59,294 nt of DNA from positions 1-59,294 of the forward strand of contig JACCXC010000020.1 of NCBI GenBank assembly GCA_013697275.1, in the 5' to 3' direction. Made by a program: the position numbers and the translations under genes. The notes under the pieces are model-generated. The model was not told where the DNA came from. It searched no databases and worked only from the letters and a program-made list of their open reading frames with translations. Source of the stretch: Actinomycetota bacterium. GTDB taxonomy: Bacteria > Actinomycetota > Thermoleophilia > Gaiellales > Gaiellaceae. Shown here in pieces: positions 9,089 to 16,428 of the stretch (positions are counted from its first letter, which is position 1; each line of letters starts with the position of its first letter).

Positions 9089-9508
9089 CTAGTTGGTACC
9101 GGAACTGGTACCGGAAAGCCCGGCGAACGTCCGCGCCTCGCCCCGCTCGGCCGCTCCGGGGAAGAGCACCTGCGCGGCGTGGACGTAGCGCTCGGTGATC
9201 GACCCCTGCGAGTGGCCGGCGCGCATCTGCACGTAGACGGCCGGATTGCCGGCAGCGGCCTCGTGCGTCAGGGCCGTGTGGCGGAGGTCGTGCCAGCAGC
9301 GGAACGGCTTCACGATCCCGGCCTTCGCGAGCGCGGGTCGCATGAAGCAGCGCGCGACCTTCCCCGGGTCAAGCAGAACCGGGAACGGCTCCTCTCGCCC
9401 GCCAAGATGCGTTCCCTTGACCTCGCTGGGGACGCCAGGAACGAGGCGTTTCGGATGCCACAACCGGTAAAGAGATTGAGCGGGGCGGGAGAGGGTCGAC
9501 GCAGACAC
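9089..9508 (-). pseudogene. Tyrosine recombinase/integrase, C-terminal remnant
   Basis: The 139-residue frame carries only the end of a phage-type integrase catalytic domain: WHDLRHTALTHEAAAGN (the HxxR-type Arg-His pair), RAGHS (histidine) and ITERYVH (nucleophilic tyrosine). The first catalytic arginine region and the whole N-terminal DNA-binding part are missing. Upstream on the same strand the similarity fades within about 60 residues. It ends 58 nt from the tRNA, as integrase genes beside their attachment site usually do. I read it as a decayed integrase; the start is arbitrary. Confidence 0.8.
9093..9116 (+). repeat. Paired GGTACC repeat near tRNA-side attachment site
   Basis: TTGGTACCGGAAC and TGGTACCGGAA stand in tandem, with the two GGTACC cores 12 bp apart, about 60 bp from the attachment core. 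It overlaps the recombinase stop codon. A closely related pair is at 10638-10659, about 80 bp inside the other attachment copy. The two pairs may be recombinase arm-type binding sites, or both may be remnants of integrase 3' ends. Confidence 0.5.
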
Positions 9509-9607
9509 CTAGCCTGCGGCCTAGTAGCGCGCGCCAAGGGTTCTCAGCGGCAACCCTCCCCCTCCCGCCCCGCGTTTCTAGCGGTTCAACATGGGCATCG
9601 CGCGGGC

Positions 9608-9630
9608 AGTGCGCGGCGCAAAAACGCCGT
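9608..9630 (+). repeat. Short hairpin repeat, copy 1
   Basis: AGTGCGCGGCG, an A-run and CGCCGT form a small hairpin (CGGCG / CGCCG stem around a CAAAAA-type loop). A near-identical copy, one A shorter, lies at 10145-10166. Together they bracket the gene at 9670-10023. Confidence 0.5.
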
Positions 9631-9669
9631 ACGCTGCCGCTACATGATGGTTAGCTTCGCGGCAGACCG

Positions 9670-10023
9670 CTAGTCGATCTTGGTCTGCATGAAAGCGGGT
9701 TCGGAGCCGGAAGCCTCGAAGTGGCCAGTGTTGGTGTTGCTACACACGAACTTCCAGAATCGGACGTCGTTGCGCAGCACAGCACGAGTCTCTGCTGCGT
9801 CCGTTTCGTTCATCTGTTGCTTCACGACAGACGGTTCAGCATCGTTCACGGGACGATCCACCCACGCCGCTGAACCGGGTGGCATCCGGCCATACGTCGT
9901 TGGGTCGCCTGCTGCAACCGGAGATTTCCGAAATTGGATCGTTAGCGCGCCGCCCTCATATCCAGCCGTGACTCCCCGGCCTCCGCGAACGATTAGCGGA
10001 AAAAAGCCTGGAGGATCAGCCAT
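9670..10023 (-). CDS. Hypothetical protein inside the integrated element
   Basis: A 117-residue protein beginning MADPPGFFPLIVRGGRG. The frame extends further upstream, but this ATG has an excellent ribosome binding site (TGGAGG, 7 nt spacing), which decides the start. Composition is mixed, with charged and glycine-rich parts, no signal peptide or membrane segment and a single cysteine (FVCSNTNTGHFE). Codon use is slightly less GC-rich than that of the housekeeping genes. I do not recognise a family. Its position between short repeats inside the element suggests cargo. Confidence 0.6.
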   Translation of the reverse strand: MADPPGFFPLIVRGGRGVTAGYEGGALTIQFRKSPVAAGDPTTYGRMPPGSAAWVDRPVNDAEPSVVKQQMNETDAAETRAVLRNDVRFWKFVCSNTNTGHFEASGSEPAFMQTKID

Positions 10024-10144
10024 GTCTACACCTCCATTTCGCTTTGCTCTATTGAGCGGGCGGGATTCTATATCGAGGTCGGCGAAAGTCGAGAATGTAG
10101 TCCGTCCACACGCCGCGTCCGCCGTGGCCCTCGTGTCCTCGCCT

Positions 10145-10166
10145 AGTGCGCGGCGCAAAACGCCGT
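10145..10166 (+). repeat. Short hairpin repeat, copy 2
   Basis: AGTGCGCGGCGCAAAA followed by CGCCGT; CGGCG pairs with CGCCG around CAAAA. It matches copy 1 at 9608-9630 except for one A in the loop. Confidence 0.5.
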
Positions 10167-10238
10167 CGACCGTCGCGCCGCTCCGGCATGTAGAAAAGGC
10201 TCCTCTGCGCCTGCCCTTCATGCGAACATGCGTTCCCC

Positions 10239-10601
10239 ATGACCTCGCAGGGGACGCCGTATGGCCGGTTTCGCCGCGCGCTGGATCGCAGGCAGACGAC
10301 CGCGGCCCTCTCCGCGGCCTCGGAGCTCCCGCATGTCGGCCTGGCCGACGCGGCCGAGCTGCTGCTGTTGATCCTCGAAACCGATCCGGGTCGATACGAG
10401 CGGGCTGCGCTCCGCTTCCATGCCCGCTACTGCGCCGACACCCGAGCCGGACTGGGCGAAGGCGCCGCCGTCCTCGGGCTGCTCGCGGCTCTGAACGGCG
10501 AGCGCGGCGCTGTCGCGGCTCGAGCTCTGGCTGAGCTCTGCGAGCGGCGAGAGTTGCTCCCGCTCGCGAAAGTTCTTCTGAGCTGGGCCGACGACCACTG
10601 A
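10239..10601 (+). CDS. Hypothetical alanine/leucine-rich protein inside the integrated element
   Basis: A 120-residue helical protein starting MTSQGTPYGRFRRALDRRQ and continuing with amphipathic, Ala/Leu/Arg-rich segments (ADAAELLLLILETDPGRYERAAL across two helices). No export signal. I recognise the general pattern of small actinobacterial proteins that begin GTPYxRFRRAL and occur in accessory regions, but no function is known to me. No strong ribosome binding site precedes the ATG, so the start is less certain. It is the gene closest to the distal attachment copy. Confidence 0.6.
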   Translation: MTSQGTPYGRFRRALDRRQTTAALSAASELPHVGLADAAELLLLILETDPGRYERAALRFHARYCADTRAGLGEGAAVLGLLAALNGERGAVAARALAELCERRELLPLAKVLLSWADDH

Positions 10602-10637
10602 ACGGGCGGAAGGACCCGAACGGGTGTGAAGTCGTTT

Positions 10638-10659
10638 TTGGTACCGGATTGGTACCGAA
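10638..10659 (+). repeat. Paired GGTACC repeat near distal attachment site
   Basis: TTGGTACCGGAT and TGGTACCGAA in tandem, with GGTACC cores 11 bp apart, about 80 bp from the attachment copy at 10741. It is related to the pair at 9093-9116 in sequence, orientation and distance from the attachment core. Confidence 0.5.
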
Positions 10660-10740
10660 CTACGAGAACCTCAGCACACCTGAGGGCACCGTAAACCCGC
10701 ATGGATACGTGAGCGGACCTGAGCGCGTATCCCCCGATGC

Positions 10741-10785
10741 GGCTGTTAACCGGAGGGTTGTTGGTTCGAGTCCAACCCGGGGAGT
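10741..10785 (+). repeat. Attachment-site direct repeat, distal copy (tRNA-Asn 3' half)
   Basis: This is a perfect 45-bp copy of the tRNA-Asn 3' half (8988-9032). The 5' half of the tRNA is absent here, so it is not a second tRNA gene. A degenerate terminator-like hairpin (AAGCC...GGGCTTTT) follows. Confidence 0.88.
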
Positions 10786-11007
10786 CCGAAGAAGCCGGCA
10801 AAGCGGGCTTTTCATCTAGCAAGGCGTTTCCTGCTATGTCCAGGCGCAGCGCTTGGAGGAAGCGCTGATCGCTCGAAGGCGACGTGGTACCCTCCACGAC
10901 TTCGCCTGGCAAGCCACGCATCGCCGGCAGCGAGATCGGCATCTCAGTAGCGGCGCCTCTAGCCGCAATGGCTGATTCGCACCCGGTACTCGGCCAAGGA
11001 GGACCTG

Positions 11008-12189
11008 ATGCGCAGCGGAACCGACAACGTTCTTGAGCGTGCGAATCGCGATCTCGCTGCGGAGGAGCTCTGGCGCAGATCGCTCAGCCGGTCGCTCGAG
11101 CGACGTGCGCTTGTCGCCGCGCGTGAGCCCGCGCCGCGAAGTCTGCTCTCCGCGGCGATCCCCGACCTGGACGCGCCGCCCGAGTACCGGTCGCTCGCTT
11201 CCAGGGCAGACCGCGACCTTTCTGGCGTAGAGCTATGGGAACTCTCGCTCGGGCTTGCCCAGGCAAAGCGGCGCGCTGCCGAAAAAGGTGTCTTGCCCCA
11301 GGCGCGAGTGGCGAGCGCCTCCCTCGTCGTCGCGGCGGTCGCCGCCCTGGCGCCAATCCAGGTCGGCGCCCATCCTCGCGCCTCCTCAGCGGGCGCCGCG
11401 CAGAGCGCCACCAAGCTCCTGAAGCGGGGCAGTCGAGGATCCGCGGTAGAAGCCGTTCAGCGGGCGTTGGGTATTCCCGCCGACGGGATCTTCGGGGCGC
11501 AGACGCGCGCCGCAGTGCGGAGCTTCCAGGCGAAGAACGGCTTGGCGCCCGACGGCGTCGTCGGTCCACTTACGCGGGCTGCTCTCTTCGACCGAAGTGA
11601 TTCACGAGCCGGCGCCCCTGTGCGTGCCTGGTGGGTCGCACCGGTGCAGCGGGCACTCGGAGTCCCCGCGGATGCCGTGTATGGGCCGCAGACCCGCGCT
11701 GCCGTTCGCGGCTACCAGGCGCGGCACGGGCTGACCGCCGACGGCATCGCCGGACCGCAAACCTTGGGCCACCTCGGGATTCATCGAGGCGGGGGCGAAG
11801 GCGGCCATCATCAACATGGCGGCAGCGCGAGCGACGCCCGGGACGCCGATAGCGGGCCCCGATCGATTTCCCAATCACTTTGGGATGAGCTAGCGCTCGC
11901 GAAGAGGATGGGTCTCCACTTGATCTCGGGCTACCGTCCCGGGGCGTCCATCGGGGGTGGGGGAAGTCGCTCCGACCACTCCTACTACCCGAGCCGTGCG
12001 ATCGACGTCGCCGGCTCGTCGGTGGCGATGCACAGGTACGCGCTCGAGGTCGCGGGTCGCTCAGGAGTTAGGTACGTCATCTATTCGCCGCTCGGGATCT
12101 GGGGTAGCTGGAACGGGAGCTGGAAGGCGGTCACCGGCGGTACCCGGGCCTCGCACTTTTCCCACGTCCACGTGAGCGGCTCGGGGTAG
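11008..12189 (+). CDS. Peptidoglycan-binding protein with C-terminal metallopeptidase-like domain
   Basis: A 393-residue protein. Residues 11-33 and 66-89 are two copies of a motif RAxRDLxxxELWxxSL. One membrane or late signal segment lies at about 99-121. Two PG_binding_1 repeats follow (about 140-193 and 212-255: VQRALGIPADGIFGAQTRAAV, VQRALGVPADAVYGPQTR). A C-terminal domain keeps a possible zinc set, His324, Asp333 and HVH (386-388), reminiscent of M15-type or phage endolysin peptidases. AGGAGG stands 5 nt before the ATG. The likely place of action is the cell wall, with the N-terminal repeats in the cytoplasm. It lies just outside the integrated element. Confidence 0.75.
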   Translation: MRSGTDNVLERANRDLAAEELWRRSLSRSLERRALVAAREPAPRSLLSAAIPDLDAPPEYRSLASRADRDLSGVELWELSLGLAQAKRRAAEKGVLPQARVASASLVVAAVAALAPIQVGAHPRASSAGAAQSATKLLKRGSRGSAVEAVQRALGIPADGIFGAQTRAAVRSFQAKNGLAPDGVVGPLTRAALFDRSDSRAGAPVRAWWVAPVQRALGVPADAVYGPQTRAAVRGYQARHGLTADGIAGPQTLGHLGIHRGGGEGGHHQHGGSASDARDADSGPRSISQSLWDELALAKRMGLHLISGYRPGASIGGGGSRSDHSYYPSRAIDVAGSSVAMHRYALEVAGRSGVRYVIYSPLGIWGSWNGSWKAVTGGTRASHFSHVHVSGSG

Positions 12190-12192
12190 GGG

Positions 12193-12645
12193 ATGAGCCG
12201 TAGACCTCCTCCGAAGCGTCGTTCCTCCGTGAGTCGGGCACGAAAGCTCGTGCTGCTTCTCGCCGCGCTGCTCGCTTTCGCTTCGACGGTGGCGGCCGCG
12301 ACCGCTCTCCTTGGCAACGAGGAGGCGGGAGCACCGGATTCGACAGGTGGTGAACCGGCCTCCACCCCGATCACCTCCACTGCAGGAGGAGTGGACGCTG
12401 TGGCTCCCCCAGCGCCCGCCGGGGAGTCCGATCAAGGGGAGGGCGACCAGCCGTCGGAGACGACACGAGCAGCCGAAGCAGCGCCAGCGCCGCAGGTCAC
12501 GACGTCGCGGGGTGCAGGGAGGAAGCCGAAGCCGCGCAGAGGCAAGGTCACTCCGGCGCAAATGGAGGCGATCCTTCTGGAGCAGGGCGGGCCTGAGTTC
12601 CTGGAGGGTTCGAAGCCGCCTTGGCCGCCGAAGGTCGACGAGTAG
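12193..12645 (+). CDS. Single-pass membrane or secreted hypothetical protein
   Basis: A 150-residue protein starting 3 nt after the previous stop, so it is probably co-transcribed with the peptidoglycan-binding gene. A basic N-terminus (MSRRPPPKRRSSVSRARK) precedes a hydrophobic segment (about residues 19-41). A low-complexity Pro/Ala/Thr/Glu-rich extracytoplasmic region follows, then a short ordered end (VTPAQMEAILLEQGG...). No family is recognised. The topology (positive-inside signal anchor) suggests a wall-associated partner of its neighbour. Confidence 0.6.
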   Translation: MSRRPPPKRRSSVSRARKLVLLLAALLAFASTVAAATALLGNEEAGAPDSTGGEPASTPITSTAGGVDAVAPPAPAGESDQGEGDQPSETTRAAEAAPAPQVTTSRGAGRKPKPRRGKVTPAQMEAILLEQGGPEFLEGSKPPWPPKVDE

Positions 12646-13061
12646 AACTCTCTCGGCGGTCAAGTCGGCTCCGTTAGCGGTCACGTTTATCGCGGGTGTC
12701 GCGTTCGCCAAGGCTGGAAGCTGGCGGGGCGAGGAATGCGGCTCGCACTGAGAGTTCCGGCTCTGGCAAAGCTCCAAGCCAGCTCCGAGAGCTCAGCGGC
12801 TTTCCGGGGGGATCGAGTAACTCGGCAGAGGCGAGCAGGAGTCGTTGGCGCTACGACTGCGACACCGTACGCCGCTCGTACTGCTTGCGCTGCCCGTCCG
12901 GGGTCATGCCCGCGGCTTGTACACCGCCAGCGTCGTGGCCACGAGCGTCCAACGCGGTGAGCGACGAATCTGGGCCGCATTCGCGCGGGAGCGTCACGGT
13001 TTGTGTCGGAAGGCGCATCGGCGGCCTCGCGGGGGCCGACCGCCTCTCTACCGTGGACGCA
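12646..13061. other. Long intergenic region before uvrD2-like gene, nothing recognised
   Basis: About 415 nt. Frames running through it have no family-like features, and the helicase frame extends into it only by chance. I see no strong promoter, terminator or RNA fold. A decayed gene is possible but not demonstrable by eye. Confidence 0.5.
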
Positions 13062-14951
13062 ATGGATGCGACGCAGATCTTCGACGGGCTGAATCCTGAG
13101 CAGCGGCGCGCGGTTGAGGCCGTGCGCGGGCCGGTCTGCATTCTCGCGGGCGCTGGGTCGGGCAAGACGACGACGATCACCCGACGGATCGCGAACCAGG
13201 TCGCGACCGGGACGTTCGAGCCGGATGAGATCCTCGCGGTCACGTTCACCGACAAGGCCGCCGGCGAGATGAGAGAGCGCCTCGCCGCGCTTGGTGCCGG
13301 CGGCGTAGCGGCGCGGACATTCCATGCCGCCGCCCTCGCCCAGCTCCACGCCTACGGCGCCGCGCCGGAGCGCGGCATCGTCCCTTCGAAGGTCATCATC
13401 CTGACTAACATCGCGCGGGCGCTGCCCCGGCCGTTCCGCTTCCGTCCGGTCGGTGACCTCGCTACCGAGATCGAGTGGGCCAAGAACCGCCGCCTGACCG
13501 TCGAGAGCTATGCGGGGGGCCTGGGAGAGCACCGCCCGCCCCTTCCGGTCGACGTGATGGAACGCGTTTTCCGCGAGTACGAGCGACGCAAGGCGGCGCT
13601 CGGGAAGATCGACTTCGAGGACCTGCTCGAACGGGCGATCGGGCTCCTGGAGGCCGACGACCATGCGCGGGCCGACCTACGCGAGCGCTTCCGCGCGTTC
13701 ACCGTGGACGAGTACCAGGACGTGAACCTCCTCCAGCAGACGCTTCTCGAGCTCTGGCTGGGCGAGCGCGACGACCTCTGCGTCGTCGGCGACGACCACC
13801 AGGCGATCTACTCCTTCACCGGAGCGACGCCCGGATACCTGCTCGACACGCCGAGGCGGCTGCCGCACTCGACGGTCGTCCGCCTGGAGGAGAACTATCG
13901 CTCGACACCCGAGATCCTCGCGCTCGCCAACCGGCTCGTTCCGCGGATGGGGGGCACGGAAAAGCGTCTGCGTGCGGCGCGCCCGCCGGGGACCGAGCCG
14001 CTCATGCGCTCCTTCGACGGCCCCGAGGAGACGCGGTTCGTCGTCCAGCGTGTCCGCGCGCTCCACGGCGAGGGAGTCCCCTGGGACGAGCTGGCCGTCC
14101 TCTACCGCACGAATGCGCGCTCGGCGCAGTACGAGGAGGCGTTCGCGCTCGCGGAGATCCCGTTTCAGGTGCGAGAAGGAGGATTCCTCAAGCGCCAGGC
14201 TGCGCGGCGGACTCGCTCGCTGTTGCGTCGCTCCGACTCGACGGCGGTCGCCGGCTCCGTGGCGGAAGCCGCTCGGCGCGAGGGCCTCCTTCACGCGCCG
14301 ACGAAGAGGCTCGGCGAGCAGGAGCTCGTCCGCCAGGCCGACCTCGCCCGGCTGGTCGACCTCGCCCGCGCGTTCGACGACGGGCAGCGGACGGTCGCCG
14401 ACTTTCTCAGAGACCTCGACGAGCGCTTCGGCCCTCAGTCGCAGGTCGAGGGCGTCCAGCTCCTCACGTACCACCGTGCGAAAGGCCTCGAGTTCGACGC
14501 GGTGTTCCTGACGCGCCTCGAGGACAAGGAGCTTCCCATTCGGCAGGCGAAGACGCCCGCCGAGATCGAAGAGGAGCGTCGACTCCTCTACGTGGGCATA
14601 ACGCGCGCGAGGCGCCACCTGCACCTGACCTGGTGCAGCGGAGCATCGCCGAGCCCGTTCTTGCGTGAGCTCGGTCTCGCAGCGGAACCGCCGCGCCGGG
14701 AGCGTTCGCCCGGAGTCGAGGTGGAGGAGACGCCGATCCACACGGCGCTCCGGCGCTGGCGGCTCGAGCGCTCGAGGGCGGACGGCGTCCCCGCGTTCGT
14801 CGTCTTCCACGACACCACGCTGGCCGCCCTCGCGTCGCGGCGGCCCACCACGCGCGACGAGCTCGCGGCAGTGCCGGGCATCGGGCCGGCAAAGCTCGAG
14901 CGGTACGGTGAGGACGTCCTCTCGACCCTCGCCTCCGCCCTCGCCGCCTGA
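13062..14951 (+). CDS. uvrD2: ATP-dependent DNA helicase, UvrD2-type with HRDC domain
   Basis: A 629-residue superfamily 1A helicase. It shows LNPEQRRAVEAV, Walker A GAGSGKTTTITRRI, VTFTDKAAGEM, Walker B DEYQDVN, VGDDHQAIYSFTGA, LEENYRSTPEIL, TYHRAKGLEFDAVF and RRLLYVGITRARRHL. A C-terminal HRDC domain (about 560-629, GIGPAKLERYGEDVL) matches mycobacterial UvrD2 rather than PcrA. The 2B subdomain region after FQVREGGFL is short. The start is ATG 13062; GTG 13053 is an in-frame alternative, and neither has a clear ribosome binding site. It acts in DNA repair and is convergent with yjbQ. Confidence 0.9.
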   Translation: MDATQIFDGLNPEQRRAVEAVRGPVCILAGAGSGKTTTITRRIANQVATGTFEPDEILAVTFTDKAAGEMRERLAALGAGGVAARTFHAAALAQLHAYGAAPERGIVPSKVIILTNIARALPRPFRFRPVGDLATEIEWAKNRRLTVESYAGGLGEHRPPLPVDVMERVFREYERRKAALGKIDFEDLLERAIGLLEADDHARADLRERFRAFTVDEYQDVNLLQQTLLELWLGERDDLCVVGDDHQAIYSFTGATPGYLLDTPRRLPHSTVVRLEENYRSTPEILALANRLVPRMGGTEKRLRAARPPGTEPLMRSFDGPEETRFVVQRVRALHGEGVPWDELAVLYRTNARSAQYEEAFALAEIPFQVREGGFLKRQAARRTRSLLRRSDSTAVAGSVAEAARREGLLHAPTKRLGEQELVRQADLARLVDLARAFDDGQRTVADFLRDLDERFGPQSQVEGVQLLTYHRAKGLEFDAVFLTRLEDKELPIRQAKTPAEIEEERRLLYVGITRARRHLHLTWCSGASPSPFLRELGLAAEPPRRERSPGVEVEETPIHTALRRWRLERSRADGVPAFVVFHDTTLAALASRRPTTRDELAAVPGIGPAKLERYGEDVLSTLASALAA

Positions 14952-15107
14952 GCGCGGCGCCGGGTGAAGGAGGTGAACCGAGGCGGTCAAGCCCGCCTGG
15001 GGGAGGAGGTCAACTCCCTCTGAGGGGGGACAGGGGGCCGTTCGGAGGCGACACTGGATCTACACAGACCGGGGCCCCGATGCGGCGGGGGCTACGGTCA
15101 CCTCACC

Positions 15108-15136
15108 GAGACGGGGCTTGCGGCAAGCCCCGTCTC
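15108..15136. terminator. Bidirectional terminator hairpin between convergent genes
   Basis: A perfect 14-bp inverted repeat, GAGACGGGGCTTGC / GCAAGCCCCGTCTC, with a minimal loop lies between the helicase (+) and the YjbQ-like gene (-). No T-run follows, so termination may rely on the hairpin alone. Confidence 0.65.
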
Positions 15137-15165
15137 GCGTTAACGGCCCTATTCGGGCGACGCGT

Positions 15166-15618
15166 CTAGTCGCCGACGACCTGGACGATCCAGCGACGAT
15201 CTCGGGATCGGTCGAGCTCCATGAAGAGCACGCGCTGCCAGGTGCCGAGGCAGAGCTCGCCCTCGCGAACGGGAATCGACTCGCCGGCCGGGCCGAGGAG
15301 CATCGCCATGCAGTGTGAGTGGCCGTTCCCGACTTCCTGGTCTTCCGGGCAGACGTTCTCCGTCCGGCGGTCCCAATCGTCGTGGGCGTAGTACCGCTCG
15401 CTGGGTACCAGCCGGCGGAGCATCTCGACGAAGTCCTCTAGGAAGCCGGTTTCGAACTCGTTGACCCGGACGCAGCAGGTGGTGTGCGGCGAATACACGC
15501 ACGCAATCCCATCCCGAACGCCGCTTTCGACGACCGCTTCGCGGACATCCTCCGTGATGTCTCGAACCTCGAGGCCGCCGCTCGTTCGCAAGCTGCGCTC
15601 CTGCTGGAAGACCTTCAC
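15166..15618 (-). CDS. YjbQ/UPF0047 family protein
   Basis: A 150-residue protein of the YjbQ family (secondary thiamine-phosphate synthase annotation; physiological role unsettled). Family marks are VYSPHTTCCVRVNE, a GNGHSHCMAMLLGP segment with the conserved histidines, and the end GTWQRVLFMELD. The start is GTG with GGAGG 11 nt upstream. It is a soluble cytoplasmic trimer in known members. It is convergent with the helicase gene across a hairpin. Confidence 0.9.
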   Translation of the reverse strand: MKVFQQERSLRTSGGLEVRDITEDVREAVVESGVRDGIACVYSPHTTCCVRVNEFETGFLEDFVEMLRRLVPSERYYAHDDWDRRTENVCPEDQEVGNGHSHCMAMLLGPAGESIPVREGELCLGTWQRVLFMELDRSRDRRWIVQVVGD

Positions 15619-15726
15619 GGTGCGGCTACCTCCGGGATAGTGAGCGCGGGGCGTCCCGCGACGAGGTGCCTATTCTGGCAGTAGGGCGCCGTTCGTCGGC
15701 GGGAGAACCGGGAAAGGCGCCGGGAT

Positions 15727-16251
15727 CTAGTAGCTCGTGTCGTCGTCCGAGCCCGAGCCGCTCGAATCCTCGGTACTCGTCTCGCCGGAGTCCGTGTGCG
15801 TCTCGCTCTCGCCCTCGTGCTCGGTGTCGGTCTCGCCGGTCTGATCCACGTCGGGGCTCGTACCGCCTCCGGCGATCCCGACCGTGAGGGTGCCGACCAT
15901 CCCGCGGTCCTTGTGGTCGCCGACCGGACAGTAGATCTCATATGTCCCGCCCTCGAGGCTCACCTCGAACGTCGTGGAATCGCCGCCGTTGATCGTCTCG
16001 GATTCCTCGTCGACGCCGTTTCCTTCGATCGCGAGGGCGTGTGGAGCACCGCCGTCGTTCGTGAGCTCGAAGGTGAGGTTGCCGTCGGAGGCGGTGATGC
16101 TCGCCGGCTCGAAGGCGAAGTCCGTCGCGCTCACCTGAATCGTCTCGCCGGCCGCGGACGAACCTTCTTCCGTCCCGTCGCCGCCGCCGCCGCAGGCCGT
16201 CGCGGCGAGGGGAAGGGCGAGCACAGTGAGAAGGAGAGCGAAGCGCCTCAT
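15727..16251 (-). CDS. Cupredoxin-domain lipoprotein
   Basis: A 174-residue lipoprotein. The lipobox LPLAATAC places the acylated cysteine at residue 20. A plastocyanin-like domain (about 38-125) keeps a full type-1 copper set: His71 (GAPHAL), Cys108, His113 and Met118 (YCPVGDHKDRGM). The tail is long and rich in Thr/Ser/Asp/Glu. It should sit on the outer face of the membrane and carry single electrons. It lies 480 nt from, and divergent to, the mau-like locus, where it could serve as an electron acceptor as amicyanin does in classical mau systems; that link is inference. Confidence 0.85.
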   Translation of the reverse strand: MRRFALLLTVLALPLAATACGGGGDGTEEGSSAAGETIQVSATDFAFEPASITASDGNLTFELTNDGGAPHALAIEGNGVDEESETINGGDSTTFEVSLEGGTYEIYCPVGDHKDRGMVGTLTVGIAGGGTSPDVDQTGETDTEHEGESETHTDSGETSTEDSSGSGSDDDTSY

Positions 16252-16259
16252 GTCGGATC

Positions 16260-16265
16260 GTTATA
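16260..16265 (-). promoter_or_regulatory. -10 box (TATAAC) of cupredoxin gene
   Basis: On the minus strand TATAAC is followed by 8 nt and the ATG at 16251, consistent with a leaderless or nearly leaderless mRNA. Confidence 0.45.
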
Positions 16266-16329
16266 CCCCTACGGGCCCAGGTCGGCACCGGTTTGCCGGG
16301 TCGGCTCCGCGGTAGGCTCTCAACGCAGC

Positions 16330-16403
16330 GGGCCCGTAGCTCAGCTGGTCAGAGCAGCGGACTCATAATCCGTTGGTCCCAGGTTCGAATCCTGGCGGGC
16401 CCA
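16330..16403 (+). tRNA. tRNA with CAT anticodon (elongator Met or lysidine-type Ile)
   Basis: A 74-nt cloverleaf with acceptor GGGCCCG / CGGGCCC, D-arm AGCTCAGCTGGTCAGAGC, anticodon loop CTCATAA and T-arm GGTTCGAATCC. CCA is not encoded. The anticodon alone cannot separate elongator Met from Ile2, which is modified by TilS. It is not initiator tRNA, because the G-C stack of the anticodon stem and the C1-A72 mismatch are absent. Confidence 0.93.
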
Positions 16404-16428
16404 CATCCGGCGGCCGTAAGGTGCGCCC

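Larger units (their letters stand above)
9033..10785. mobile_element. Small degenerate integrated element in tRNA-Asn
   Basis: About 1.75 kb lie between two identical 45-bp copies of the tRNA-Asn 3' half. Inside are a 5'-truncated tyrosine recombinase gene adjacent to the intact tRNA, two small genes of unknown function on opposite strands, and two pairs of short repeats. The recombinase lacks its N-terminal half, so the element is unlikely to move by itself. Its small size suggests either an internally deleted prophage or ICE remnant, or a non-autonomous satellite. Confidence 0.8.

Noticed and set aside
9005-9673. Long plus-strand frame across the integrase remnant
   Set aside because: It begins inside the tRNA and has no family-like composition; the minus strand carries recognisable recombinase motifs.
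10741-10785. A second tRNA-Asn gene
   Set aside because: Only the 3' half is present; there is no acceptor 5' strand or D-arm, so it is an attachment-site copy.
12646-13052. N-terminal extension of the UvrD2-like helicase
   Set aside because: The extension is low-complexity Ser/Arg text, and the helicase family starts just before LNPEQRRAV.
14964-15030. AAGGAGGTGAACC and GGGGAGGAGG tracts suggesting a tiny ORF or an anti-Shine-Dalgarno-like RNA
   Set aside because: The only small frame (about 16-19 codons) has its start inside the ribosome binding site, and no fold or conservation can be shown.
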